Shown: piece after piece, positions 53,669-62,612 of the stretch
How positions within the stretch are numbered: position 1 is the stretch's first letter
Layout of the letters: the number at the start of each line of letters is the position of its first letter
Source of the DNA: an uncultured Pseudomonadales bacterium
GTDB taxonomy: Bacteria > Pseudomonadota > Gammaproteobacteria > Pseudomonadales > Balneatricaceae
Assembly (NCBI GenBank): GCA_937773555.1
Contig: CALJVT010000007.1
Span: forward strand, 186,001 to 250,000
Direction of reading: 5' to 3'
DNA: 64,000 nucleotides
Translations under genes and position numbers: made by a program
Notes under the pieces: model-generated
Database searches by the model: none
Seen by the model: the letters and a program-made list of their open reading frames with translations, nothing else
What the model was told of the DNA's origin: nothing

Positions 53669-54104
53669 AGCATAGCGTTAAGATTCAATCAGTTAGCAAC
53701 TTAGCTATCTGACAGAATATCAACATGCCCAAGTAATTCATCAGTTTCAAGTTATACACTCGAAGCTAAAGTGTATCACACCGATGTTACACAGTGGCAA
53801 AGGTTACATTAAAACAGCTATTGTAGCCTGTAATAAGCTCATGCGAATCAACCCCAAGACACAAGGCTTATTCAGCAGATTAACTGATGAGCATGGTCAC
53901 ACATAGACAGCTGCACTAGCGGACTAACTTCCTAACAACACTTATACTTCTTTTTAACACATTCTCTCGTTAGATTTTGTGCTTTGCTAATGGCTTCTGC
54001 AACCATCTCAGTATCAAGAAAATCTTTACCTTGCACAGCAATTTTGTCGCCTTGTAACACGGATAGGTATATAAAGCTAAAATAATGCACCTAATATCTC
54101 AGAA
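53639..54104. other. Left end of the island, no firm gene
   Basis: 466 bp downstream of the lyase-like gene. The only protein-like frame is the 52-codon ORF at 53932-54090. The first 30 bp belong to the tRNA repeat. Confidence 0.5.
53932..54090 (-). CDS. Possible small ORF (52 aa) downstream of the lyase-like gene
   Basis: GTG start at 54090, reading LQGDKIAVQGKDFLDTEMVA, then EAISKAQNLTRECVKKKYKCC. Composition is protein-like, but there is no good ribosome binding site. It starts 15 bp after the lyase-like stop and could be a decayed gene end. Confidence 0.25.
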   Translation of the reverse strand: MHYFSFIYLSVLQGDKIAVQGKDFLDTEMVAEAISKAQNLTRECVKKKYKCC

Positions 54105-56639
54105 TTATTGTTTAGTAATACGCACCAGAATCGGATCGCCTTCTTCCCATATCGCAAGGCCGACTTGCTGATGAATGTTACCAAATATAGTCGTATCGTA
54201 GTCTTTACCGCTCATATCAAACAAACCCAACTGCCCTTTGAGGGTAAAATCTCCTACATCATTCATAGTGAACTGCAGTTTTTTGCGCAAGTCTGGCGTC
54301 GGTGGTTTCCATTGATCTACTTGTTCAAATGTCATTCCATCTTCACTAATCGTGACGTAATCGGTAGCGCCTACCTCATACCCGCCACTCGGGCCGGTGT
54401 TAACAATGTACCAAGATAGCTGATAACTACCAAAAAAATCGGATTTAGTGCTGATAGCATTTTCAACTAGCTCGTTACCTTTACCATTTAAAACGTCTTC
54501 GAGCGAGACGTCAACGTTCATAACCTTTGACATCAGATTGGCAATGCGTTTTTGCGTCGGGCCGGCAACGTGAGGATACTCTTTTTTCTGGAGCATACCG
54601 GCGCTAGATTCTGGCCGTATTTGCAAAGGCCGCAGTTTGAGCAAAAATATATCACCATGCATAAAATATCCGAAAGCAAGTTCAGAATGAAGATTCCCTA
54701 TAATTTCTGTGTTGTATAACGATGACCTATCTCCACTATTTAGCAGTCCAGTTAGTATAAAACTACCATCAGACAACACTTTCCCTGTGAGTGCTTGCCG
54801 CCTATCTTCTGATGGCAAGAACGATGTATCTGTCGCTTCTAAATAAACATTATTCGACTCATCGACCCGCAATACATCGGAGCCTAAGTAATCAGCCTCT
54901 CCGCCGGATGGACCTGAATTGATGAGATACCATTGCGCCGAATAATACTGAGCTAGGGTCGAGTTCTCGCCAAGCTTGTAACCACTAATAATATCGTCGA
55001 GCTTGAGTGTTGAGTGCGCTTCCAAAAAACGCTCGAAGACCGGCAACAACCGCTTTTTAATTCGAACATAACTTTTTATTGGGCGAACCTCGTTGTTATT
55101 TCCCTGCCAAACTTCGCTAGCTGCAGAATTTTCTTTATGTTTATTGGCAAGAAACAAAAGATAAGGATCTACCAAATAATAAGGGTTAAAAGGATTTCCG
55201 TCCTCATCCATATCCACCGGGGTAGGACTCACATATTTCACTAAATCTGGACGATACCTGTTGATATACCGTGCGGAAGATCGCGCCAAATACACATAGC
55301 TGACCGTGGACCAAATCTTTGCTTCTTGCTTAGTCCACCGGCGAAAGTCAGCCATAGAAAGGCCATCTGAACCACCTCCATAGTTGCCTTTAAACTGACG
55401 GTTATATTTTAGATACAGCAGGTGATTATCTATCGTTCTTGCTAAGGAGTCATAGATAACTTTAACAGTTCCACCATTGGGCATTGGGTGAGTTAACAAG
55501 TCATAACCAATAGATGCCAAGGCTTCAACAGCAACGCTCATGTATATTGCCACATCCTTTGAATAACTAAGGGCATAGGGCCCTTTAGATGAAATATAAG
55601 GTATAAAAAAACCTTCTTCATCGAAGAAATGTAACATCCAATCTAAGTAAGCAAGGCCACGATCAAAAAATTCTTGATCGCCTGATTTTAACCCAAAAAC
55701 CAAATGTGCCATCATCGCATTCCACATGGGCGTACCGCAGCCGTTACTAGACATTGTGTCCTTAGCAAGCCCCCTATGTGTAGCTGAAATCGAATTCTTA
55801 TTGCATATGGATCTGCCACGCGACGATTCTTGTCTAACGTCGATACTCATTAATGAGCGTTTTATAAAGCCCTCAACCAACTCCCTTTCTTCATCTGTAT
55901 AGTAATATTCATCGTAGAACACTGCATAATGGGTGGCATAGTGTGAAACTCTTCGAACATGTTCATACACACGATCGCCGTAAAATTCATCGTTTTTATT
56001 TGTTGCTCTAGTCATAACGTCACTTGACGCCCATTTAAGCAAAATGTGTTCATACGCAGACGGTGTATAACCTAGCTGTGCACCCATACTATTTACTACG
56101 ATGACGCAATCGAGTAGGTGTTTTTTAGGACTACCGTCCGTAGCCCCACCTGCGGCAATGATGGTATCTCTGTCAAATCGCGCCGTAGCAAAGGCCTTGG
56201 CGTTTACGATGTTATTGTCCAACTCGTTATTAAAATCCAACATGGTATCAACGCATCCCTGCTTGGACTCAGGGGCAGGGTTCCAGATTTCATACGTCTT
56301 TTTTAACTGCTCCCTTTCTGGCAATATGGCCGCTATGTTTTCAAACGCCACCCAGGTCTCGGGTACCTTAAGTGCCCAAAATGGGCTTATTTCATCAACG
56401 GCGTCGACAACTTTCGCGGATTTAGAAGGCGAACTCCCTCCACAGATCAGCCCACGAACCTTAGCTTCTTGAAGGTACTGAGGGTCATCCTGCTGACCAG
56501 ATGCCAGCCTACACACGGTCTTATCAGACCAACTTGATAGGTCTTGAGACACTGCGTGTGTCGCAATCAACGAAACGCTCAATAAACAAACAACCCTAAT
56601 GCAGAAATTCAACACAACCACCTTTTGTAAATTACCCAT
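54105..56639 (-). CDS. Secreted alginate-lyase-superfamily protein with duplicated C-terminal domain
   Basis: 844 residues. Signal peptide at 1-32 (VVCLLSVSLIATHAVSQ). Residues 35-68 have a disulfide-type motif, TVCRLASGQQ then YLQEAKVRGLICGG, seen on marine secreted lyases. Residues about 95-480 resemble the alpha-toroid alginate lyase domain: WNPAPESKQGCVDTMLDFNN, AKAFATARFDRD, and GFFIPYISSKGPYALSYS in the position of the lyase RG..A..Y motif. The NNHxxW segment with the catalytic His is replaced by SSNGCGTPMWNAM. Two related domains at 562-669 and 737-842 share WY..N.GPSGG and IxGN.H. Substrate unknown. Only a weak ribosome binding site. Confidence 0.65.
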   Translation of the reverse strand: MGNLQKVVVLNFCIRVVCLLSVSLIATHAVSQDLSSWSDKTVCRLASGQQDDPQYLQEAKVRGLICGGSSPSKSAKVVDAVDEISPFWALKVPETWVAFENIAAILPEREQLKKTYEIWNPAPESKQGCVDTMLDFNNELDNNIVNAKAFATARFDRDTIIAAGGATDGSPKKHLLDCVIVVNSMGAQLGYTPSAYEHILLKWASSDVMTRATNKNDEFYGDRVYEHVRRVSHYATHYAVFYDEYYYTDEERELVEGFIKRSLMSIDVRQESSRGRSICNKNSISATHRGLAKDTMSSNGCGTPMWNAMMAHLVFGLKSGDQEFFDRGLAYLDWMLHFFDEEGFFIPYISSKGPYALSYSKDVAIYMSVAVEALASIGYDLLTHPMPNGGTVKVIYDSLARTIDNHLLYLKYNRQFKGNYGGGSDGLSMADFRRWTKQEAKIWSTVSYVYLARSSARYINRYRPDLVKYVSPTPVDMDEDGNPFNPYYLVDPYLLFLANKHKENSAASEVWQGNNNEVRPIKSYVRIKKRLLPVFERFLEAHSTLKLDDIISGYKLGENSTLAQYYSAQWYLINSGPSGGEADYLGSDVLRVDESNNVYLEATDTSFLPSEDRRQALTGKVLSDGSFILTGLLNSGDRSSLYNTEIIGNLHSELAFGYFMHGDIFLLKLRPLQIRPESSAGMLQKKEYPHVAGPTQKRIANLMSKVMNVDVSLEDVLNGKGNELVENAISTKSDFFGSYQLSWYIVNTGPSGGYEVGATDYVTISEDGMTFEQVDQWKPPTPDLRKKLQFTMNDVGDFTLKGQLGLFDMSGKDYDTTIFGNIHQQVGLAIWEEGDPILVRITKQ

Positions 56640-57055
56640 ACTTTGGATTAATAATACTAAAATAATCTTGTTAAGTACCTAGGAAAAATTCTGAAATTTT
56701 ACCCCTATTAGTAACGAATCGACTGCCTGACGAATCTAAGATGCGCAGGCTACTGGACTGAAGGTCTCTATTATGTGCCACAAAATATTTAAAAAATGCG
56801 TCACACTTTATTAAGACGTAAGCTTGCTTTACTACCCCCCTCTCCATGCCTAATGAAACATTCGAAAGGGGGGTATCACCGTATGCATCTATAGCGCCAA
56901 GGAAAAGATGACACCACTGCATGTTTATTTAAGGTATACCCCATACAAACAGTTCACCTATCAAACAATGATGTTCGATAGGGGTTGTTTATCCATGAAC
57001 ATTGAGTTAATCTCTAGGCTCTAGACCCTAAATGAACATTTAAGAGGACTAACCT
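56640..57055. promoter_or_regulatory. Divergent control region of lyase-like and recombinase genes
   Basis: 416 bp between divergent genes, containing the 26-bp palindrome at 56957-56982. An 83-codon minus-strand frame inside it (56671-56922) lacks a ribosome binding site and any known motif. Confidence 0.45.
56957..56982. repeat. 26-bp imperfect inverted repeat upstream of the serine recombinase
   Basis: Arms CCTATCAAACA and TGTTCGATAGG (10 of 11 pairs) flank ATGA, with a central TG dinucleotide. It lies 73 bp before the recombinase start. Size and symmetry are those of a serine-recombinase crossover site, or of an operator. Confidence 0.7.
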
Positions 57056-57622
57056 ATGACACATCACAGATATGGATACGCCCGCGTAAGCTCACTCGAC
57101 CAAAACACATCCATACAGAAGGATGCCCTTGCCGCCTCTGGCTGTGATCGGATATGGGAAGAGCAGGCATCAGGAACCAGTAGGAATACCAGACCTGAAC
57201 TTACATCCGTCTTAAGCTATCTTAGAGAAGGTGACACGCTAGTTGTTACACGAGTAGACAGACTCGCTAGGAGCGTCAAAGACCTTCAAGACATTGTGTA
57301 CGAACTCAAGGATAGAGGTGTTCACCTTCAAGCTCTTGAGCAACCTATAGACACCTCTACGGCAGCAGGGAAGGCTTTCCTCGACATGTTAGGAGTGTTT
57401 GCTGAGTTCGAGACTAGCTTAAGGAAAGAGAGGCAGCTTGAAGGTATTGCCAAAGCTAAAGCCAAAGGTGTTTATAAAGGTAAGCAGCCGCTTTCTGACA
57501 GCAAGCGCACCCATATCATTGAGTTATTTAATGGCGGCATGAAACAAGTTGAGATTGTCCGAACGACTGGCCTTGGGCGTACCACAGTTCACAACGTATT
57601 AAAGGGCGCAGGCTCTAAATAG
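57056..57622 (+). CDS. Serine recombinase (resolvase/invertase family)
   Basis: 188 residues. The catalytic Ser12 is in YGYARVSSLDQNTSIQ, and the arginine segments LVVTRVDRLARSVKDL and FAEFETSLRKERQLEGIAKA are conserved, cited as TRVDRLARS and EFETSLRKER. The C-terminal DNA-binding helix-turn-helix has GMKQVEIVRTTGLGRTTVHN. It belongs with Hin/Pin/Tn3-resolvase proteins. AGAGGA lies upstream of the ATG. No second palindromic site is evident nearby, so inversion or resolution partners are unknown. Confidence 0.92.
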   Translation: MTHHRYGYARVSSLDQNTSIQKDALAASGCDRIWEEQASGTSRNTRPELTSVLSYLREGDTLVVTRVDRLARSVKDLQDIVYELKDRGVHLQALEQPIDTSTAAGKAFLDMLGVFAEFETSLRKERQLEGIAKAKAKGVYKGKQPLSDSKRTHIIELFNGGMKQVEIVRTTGLGRTTVHNVLKGAGSK

Positions 57623-58180
57623 GCTTACCACTCTTACATATTTAGACACCATACACTTCAAGTGCAAGCCACCTCAACATACCCTAATGGGCTACACTCA
57701 CGATTGTCTCGCATTACCAGACTTCCCATTAACGTACCGTTATAGCAAACCATGCGAATGTTGTTCTGGATAAGCAACTCCTTAGCTTACTATCAGACTA
57801 CCTAACACCCTCTTCAGAAAGTAATATCATTAGTTGCTAGTCCCATGCTACTTAAAGTTTTCATTCTCGTATCTTATCTATCCTATAGCTATGCCCTCAG
57901 CGTAGGTCCCCCAGACCGGAGCATGTAGGCTAAGGCCCTAAATTCTTACACTCTTAGGTTTTTAGTTTTTTTGGTTTGGTAAATTATGGTACATCATCTT
58001 CTATTTCAGTTTCTTACTCTTGTTCTGGTTCCCAGCCCAAGAACGAAACAATCAATAAACTGTTTGACTCTCAAAGAGAACCCTGAAAGATCATTAGTAT
58101 CCCGTTATAGCATACAGAACCATTATCAGTGGTTTAAACATGCTATCAGCAAAAACTGAAAGACAACTATAGGGAAGGGG
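57623..58180. other. 558-bp region between recombinase and helicase module
   Basis: No supported gene. The 11-mer CCGTTATAGCA occurs twice in direct orientation (57737-57747 and 58102-58112). A run of short A+T tracts lies around 57950-58000. It could hold an origin or promoter region, but nothing decisive is visible. Confidence 0.4.
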
Positions 58181-58384
58181 GTGGAGGAGGACCTACCTCC
58201 CCCCAACAATAAACCTATCTCTAAGCTAAATAGCTCATCAAGTAGCTACTTTCTTACCTCAATAAAATACTACCTATCTACTAGATCTTCTAAGGAAGAG
58301 TGTCCGGAACCCCCGTGTTCATTGGGCCTCAAGCCGTCTTTAGGACTTTTATATAGAAATACCTCAAGCGAGATACGAGAATGA
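58181..58384 (+). CDS. Possible small gene coupled to the helicase (67 aa)
   Basis: GTG start with a GGGAAGGGG purine run directly upstream; the stop overlaps the helicase ATG (ATGA). Composition is Ser/Pro-rich (NSSSSSYFLTSIKYYLS) without a known motif. It may be a leader ORF for translational coupling. Confidence 0.3.
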   Translation: MEEDLPPPNNKPISKLNSSSSSYFLTSIKYYLSTRSSKEECPEPPCSLGLKPSLGLLYRNTSSEIRE

Positions 58385-59688
58385 CTTTATCAAACAACTC
58401 TTTAAATTATTCAGTAAACATCATTGATGCAATTATGGGCGAAGGGAAAAGCACATGGTTAATGAATACAATTAACAAAGACTACAGCTTAAGCCCTTTC
58501 AACGGGCACAGACCTAAGAAATATATCATTCTGACCATGTATCTTGATGAGGTTGATAGGTTCATTAGCGGCTGCAGGATAGCTGACTTTAAGAGTCCTG
58601 AGCCAATCCATGGACGTAAGTATTTTGGCTTGAATCGTCTGATCAAAGACGGCGAGAACATCGTGACTACTCATGCTCTATGGTCACTTATTGACAGGAA
58701 AACTTTCAAGCTACTCAAGGAACAAAACTATTGCCTATTTGTTGATGAAGTAATGGATTGTGTCCGGACCTATGATGACATTACTAAGCACGATATGGGT
58801 TTATTACTGGAACGCAAATTCATTACTGTAGATGAATTTAATAGAGTTAATTGGAACCACGAAGCTGCCCCAAATTACTCTGGCAAATTTGAAGCTCTTG
58901 TGAGTCTTTGTGATAACGGTAATCTTGTGTATGAAAACCAATGCTTTCTATTGTGGAAGTTTCCTATTGAATTTCTAGCTCAGTTCTCTGAGGTCTGGAT
59001 TGCAACTTACTTGTGGGAAGGGAGCTTAATGTCTAATTACCTCGAAGCTAATGAGGTTGGAGTGACTGTACACACACTATCTAATCGTAATCTAATTCCG
59101 TACGAACAAGTAAATGAAGCAGCAGCCAAGTCTATGCTACGAAAACTCATAACTATCATTGGCGATGATAAGCTCAATGCTGTTGGCTCTACATCCAAAT
59201 ATAAAGGAACGAAGATGCAGAACAAAATAAATCCATTATCTTCATCGTGGTATAAACGTCAGAATGAAGAATCCCTAAAGTCGATCAAAACCAACACTTA
59301 CAACTACTTCAACAATATATCAAAAGGTGGTTCAAACTTAGCAATGTGGACATCATTCAAATGTGATAAAAACAAACTCAAAGGCAAAGGATATACAAAG
59401 GGCTGGGTACCGTATACTACCAAAGCCACTAACGAATTTAAGCATAAAGCCAACCTTGCTTACCTCGTTAACGTATTTATGATGCCGCCAATTAAACAAT
59501 ATTTAGAGAGAAATGGAGCCACAATCAACGAAGATATGTACGCATTGTCAGAACTTGTACAGTGGACCTTTAGGAGCCGCATAAGAGAAGGTGAGCCAAT
59601 AAGTCTTTACATTCCTAGTGAACGAATGAGGACTATTTTAATTAACTGGCTAAATCCGCCTGTTGCTGCACAGGCCCTAGCTGCCTAG
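58381..59688 (+). CDS. Phage-like superfamily 2 helicase/ATPase
   Basis: 435 residues. Walker A IDAIMGEGKSTWLMN at about 20, motif Ia YIILTMYLDEVDRF, a Walker B/DExx segment YCLFVDEVMDC near 120, an ATP-coupling segment VWIATYLWEGSLMSNYL, and a motif VI-like QWTFRSRIREGEPISLYIPS near 400. This is a compact DEAD-like helicase of the type found in phage and satellite replication modules. The 3' end overlaps the convergent integrase by 4 bp. Base composition is more A+T-rich than the flanking core genes. Confidence 0.7.
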   Translation: MTLSNNSLNYSVNIIDAIMGEGKSTWLMNTINKDYSLSPFNGHRPKKYIILTMYLDEVDRFISGCRIADFKSPEPIHGRKYFGLNRLIKDGENIVTTHALWSLIDRKTFKLLKEQNYCLFVDEVMDCVRTYDDITKHDMGLLLERKFITVDEFNRVNWNHEAAPNYSGKFEALVSLCDNGNLVYENQCFLLWKFPIEFLAQFSEVWIATYLWEGSLMSNYLEANEVGVTVHTLSNRNLIPYEQVNEAAAKSMLRKLITIIGDDKLNAVGSTSKYKGTKMQNKINPLSSSWYKRQNEESLKSIKTNTYNYFNNISKGGSNLAMWTSFKCDKNKLKGKGYTKGWVPYTTKATNEFKHKANLAYLVNVFMMPPIKQYLERNGATINEDMYALSELVQWTFRSRIREGEPISLYIPSERMRTILINWLNPPVAAQALAA

Positions 59689-60962
59689 ATAGGGTATTTA
59701 ATTCTATTAAGGGCTTTGCTTAAATGTTTGAGACTAAACTCTAACGCCCCATAAGACCTCCCCACCGAGGCCGCACCTGACCAACCACCTAAGTAGTCGG
59801 CAATATCTTGAGAGATTTCTGCTTCTCGGCAAGCATCTCTAAAGCTATGCCTGAGGCTATGGAAGTGGTTAGTCACGCCAAAGCGCCCAAACTCTGAATT
59901 AATGTGCTTTGAATAAGCCTGTGAGTAGTTCCCATAAATGCCAAGAACAGCACTAGGGAACAGCCGACTTTCAGGCCTTATATCTGTAATCCATTTTATA
60001 AGACCACGCTCAATCAGTTCTTTGTGTATCGGTACGGTTCTCACAGAGCTTTCAGTCTTCATACTATTGTTTTCATACCTATCATGGAATGACAACAGCC
60101 ACGATCCCCGCTCAAATAAAATGTCTGATTTCCGTAGTTGAAGTATCTCGTTTTGTCGCGCACCTTGATATAGTGCAATCATAACAGTCCAGTAGTCCTC
60201 TGACCCCTCCCTAAGGCCTGCAAACAACTTTCCTATATCATTGGAGGACATTGGGTTACGCTTCCCCTTAGCCTTCTTAGGGTCCTTCATTGACATGTTA
60301 ACAAAGGGGTTATTACCGACTTTCTGTTCTTCTAATCCGTATGCAAACACTGCACGAATTACGTCTATCCTTTTATTTACTGTCGGCACCGATGACCTTT
60401 TCAAACCCATCTTGTCAGCAATTTTGATGACGTCTCTTAATGGCCTATGGCGCGTTTCTTTGACCAATGCAAACCTAACTGGCAGCTTCGAAACAAACAT
60501 CATAAAGTCTCGTGCTGAATCTCGGGATATGTTGTTAGCTAACGTATCGTTGGCGAAATACTCTAATGCCACGTCTATTGTGGATGAGAAGTCTTGTATG
60601 GTCTTTTTTTTGCCTGACAACGAGAGCTTTGTTAGATAGAAATCGCTCAAGGCTTTTATAGTCAGACCTAATGGTCGGCCGACTGAAGGGGGACTAATTG
60701 GAGTCTTAGGGTTAGATAAAAATAGTTTATTTATGTCAGAAGATTTCAAACAGCTTTGCTCAAACTCCAAGGACATAGGCCTAAGTTGTTCAAACTCAAC
60801 ATCGTACCTAACCATATAGGCATTACGAAGTCGTTTAGCTTCTCTAAAATCTTTAGTATTGAGGGAGTGTCTTATCAGTGTTTTATGATAATGCTGAAGT
60901 AAGTCAACGGGAACTCTTCGCACAAACTGATAGGTGGTTTTACGTAATTGAAGGCAGTACAT
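59685..60962 (-). CDS. int: Tyrosine recombinase (site-specific integrase)
   Basis: 425 residues. N-terminal DUF6538-like strand pair (TTYQFVRRVPVDLLQHY) and a SAM-like core-binding domain (about 100-215). Catalytic residues: Arg269 in YQGARQNEILQLR, Lys302, His368 and Arg371 in HSLRHSFR, Trp394 in LGGWSG, and nucleophile Tyr404 in VGRSYGA. It lies 86 bp from the 3' end of tRNA-Ser copy 2, reading away from it, which is the usual layout for an element inserted at that tRNA. Confidence 0.92.
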   Translation of the reverse strand: MYCLQLRKTTYQFVRRVPVDLLQHYHKTLIRHSLNTKDFREAKRLRNAYMVRYDVEFEQLRPMSLEFEQSCLKSSDINKLFLSNPKTPISPPSVGRPLGLTIKALSDFYLTKLSLSGKKKTIQDFSSTIDVALEYFANDTLANNISRDSARDFMMFVSKLPVRFALVKETRHRPLRDVIKIADKMGLKRSSVPTVNKRIDVIRAVFAYGLEEQKVGNNPFVNMSMKDPKKAKGKRNPMSSNDIGKLFAGLREGSEDYWTVMIALYQGARQNEILQLRKSDILFERGSWLLSFHDRYENNSMKTESSVRTVPIHKELIERGLIKWITDIRPESRLFPSAVLGIYGNYSQAYSKHINSEFGRFGVTNHFHSLRHSFRDACREAEISQDIADYLGGWSGAASVGRSYGALEFSLKHLSKALNRIKYPI

Positions 60963-61047
60963 AAAGCAGTAATTCCATATGTAATGTTACACACACATGT
61001 ACGCTTAAAACTGCTGAAACGCCCCGCTGACGGGACATTAAGAGAAA

Positions 61048-61135
61048 TGGCGGTGAGAGAGGGATTCGAACCCTCGGTACCTTGCGGTACACACACTTTC
61101 CAGGCGTGCTCCTTCGGCCACTCGGACACCTCACC
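61048..61135 (-). tRNA. tRNA-Ser(GGA), copy 2
   Basis: 88 nt with encoded CCA, identical to copy 1: anticodon loop CTGGAAA, class II variable arm. The queF/nitroreductase side upstream of it looks like core chromosome, so this is probably the tRNA with the native promoter. Confidence 0.95.
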
Positions 61136-61165
61136 ATTTGAAGGCGCAGATTCTATGCCTTTGCT
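61048..61165 (-). repeat. 118-bp direct repeat: tRNA-Ser plus 30 bp leader, copy 2 (possible attL)
   Basis: Partner of 53551-53668 with one mismatch. Beyond 61165 the sequences diverge. Confidence 0.85.
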
Positions 61166-61192
61166 GTGTAAAAAGCAATAAAATTCAACGCA

Positions 61193-61750
61193 TTAATGCC
61201 AATGTTTAATGAATTCTTGGCTACTTAATACTGGCGCTGGCCTAGGTGTTACTGAGGGCATGCCCATATAAATCATAGCAATCATTTCTTCAGACTCTTT
61301 TAGGTCAAAGGCTTGCGTTATTGTGGGGTGACTCACTACCCATCCAGTACGCCATACCGCACCAATGTTTTGCGCAAAGGCAGCAAGCAACATAGCACAC
61401 CCGGCAGCCGCTGTGGCCTGTATTTGTTCTGCTCTTGGCACTTTAGGGTGTGGTGTTGGGCTTGCTATTAATACTAAGATACTCGGCGCACGGTGAGGCA
61501 TTTTAATACACCGTTCCAGAGTTTGTGGATCGCTGTCTGGATCACGCTCTAGTTGTGCTTTTTGCAGAAGTTCCCCCAACTTTGTAAGGCCCTCACCCGT
61601 TACCATGACACTGCGCCAAGGTTTAAGATTTCCATGGTCTGGCGCTCTAAGCGCAGCTTGCAACATCACTTCTACCTGAGTTTCTGTCGGCCCTGGGGAT
61701 TCGAGTCTCTGGATCGAAACTCGATTGAGTAAACCATGTAATAATTCCAT
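61193..61750 (-). CDS. Nitroreductase family protein, YdjA-like
   Basis: 185 residues, the size of YdjA. APDHGNLKPWRSVMVTGEGL at about 35 and GCAMLLAAFAQNIGAVWRTGW near 125 are the YdjA signature segments, cited by PDHGNLKPWR and GAVWRTGW. Small FMN oxidoreductase with NAD(P)H; physiological substrate unknown. On the same strand as queF, 18 bp downstream. Confidence 0.88.
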   Translation of the reverse strand: MELLHGLLNRVSIQRLESPGPTETQVEVMLQAALRAPDHGNLKPWRSVMVTGEGLTKLGELLQKAQLERDPDSDPQTLERCIKMPHRAPSILVLIASPTPHPKVPRAEQIQATAAAGCAMLLAAFAQNIGAVWRTGWVVSHPTITQAFDLKESEEMIAMIYMGMPSVTPRPAPVLSSQEFIKHWH

Positions 61751-61768
61751 AAAAATATCTCTAAAGGG

Positions 61769-62590
61769 CTATTGCCGCTGGGTACGATGATTGCTAGGTA
61801 AAACCGGTCTGGTAGAACGATAAGGGTTAATATCTAAGCCACCGCGCCTTACATAACGGGCATAAACGGTGAGCTGCCCAGGCTTACATTGAGCCTTTAT
61901 ATCAAGAAATATTTGTTCTACACATTGTTCATGAAAGTCACCATGTTCTCTATAAGACACGATATAAGCCAACAAACCTGCTCTGTTGATTGTGGGCCCT
62001 TCATATTCTATGACCAGAGTTGCCCAATCTGGTTGCCCAGTAACAGGGCAGTTACTTTTAAGTAAGTTACTATGTAAAATTTCTGTACGGTAAATCTTAA
62101 CGTCAGACGATAAGAGACTAGCGTCTGGCGTGTAGGTTGTTATTTCGATATCTTGCTGGTCTATATTTGCACCAGGAGTAGGTAATACTGGCATCACTAT
62201 ATCATCAAGGCTATATAAACTAACCTGCACTTGTGCCCCTGCTGCGGCAGAAATATCTGCAGCCATATGCCGCTGAACCTGTGATAGGTCAACCATTTTT
62301 GTTTGGTTAAAGGAGTTTAGATACAGCTTAAATGACTTGCTTTCAACAATATTAGGGCTTTCAGCTGGCACACGAAATTCCGCCAATGCCAGTTGTGGCA
62401 GACCTTTTTCATTAAGCCACGACACTTCAAACGCATTCCAAACATCAATGCCATAAAATGGTCTAGACGTGAATTCTGGTTGCCAAGGCTTATTGCGTGG
62501 AATAGGAAACAATAAACTGGGTGAATATTCAGTAACATAGGTGCTTATATCACCTAACGGCGAGGCTTCTATAAAATCATTTTGTTGCAT
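61769..62590 (-). CDS. queF: NADPH-dependent 7-cyano-7-deazaguanine reductase QueF
   Basis: 273 residues from ATG 62590 (GGAG 6 nt upstream), the long bimodular type. The catalytic Cys is in LLKSNCPVTGQPDWAT, and the QueF motif region includes ESKSFKLYLNSFNQT. Reduces preQ0 to preQ1 in queuosine biosynthesis. It lies between the ABC permease and the nitroreductase on one strand. Confidence 0.94.
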   Translation of the reverse strand: MQQNDFIEASPLGDISTYVTEYSPSLLFPIPRNKPWQPEFTSRPFYGIDVWNAFEVSWLNEKGLPQLALAEFRVPAESPNIVESKSFKLYLNSFNQTKMVDLSQVQRHMAADISAAAGAQVQVSLYSLDDIVMPVLPTPGANIDQQDIEITTYTPDASLLSSDVKIYRTEILHSNLLKSNCPVTGQPDWATLVIEYEGPTINRAGLLAYIVSYREHGDFHEQCVEQIFLDIKAQCKPGQLTVYARYVRRGGLDINPYRSTRPVLPSNHRTQRQ

Positions 62591-62612
62591 TACTTTCTCC
62601 AAGGCAACGGCA

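Larger units (their letters stand above)
53551..61135. mobile_element. Integrated island between two tRNA-Ser genes
   Basis: About 7.5 kb bounded by direct tRNA-Ser copies. The tyrosine integrase gene lies just downstream of the 3' end of the right tRNA, as for tRNA-integrating elements. Contents: a secreted alginate-lyase-like protein, serine recombinase, small ORF, phage-like helicase and integrase. There are no capsid, conjugation or plasmid partition genes, so it would depend on a helper or is a satellite-like or degraded element (inference). Confidence 0.75.

Noticed and set aside
56671-56922. 83-codon minus-strand frame upstream of the lyase-like gene
   Set aside because: No ribosome binding site or family match; it may be a decayed gene but I cannot support it.
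57623-58180. CRISPR array or iteron origin
   Set aside because: Only one 11-bp motif occurs twice, 365 bp apart; no regular spacing. I saw no CRISPR-like array elsewhere in the window.
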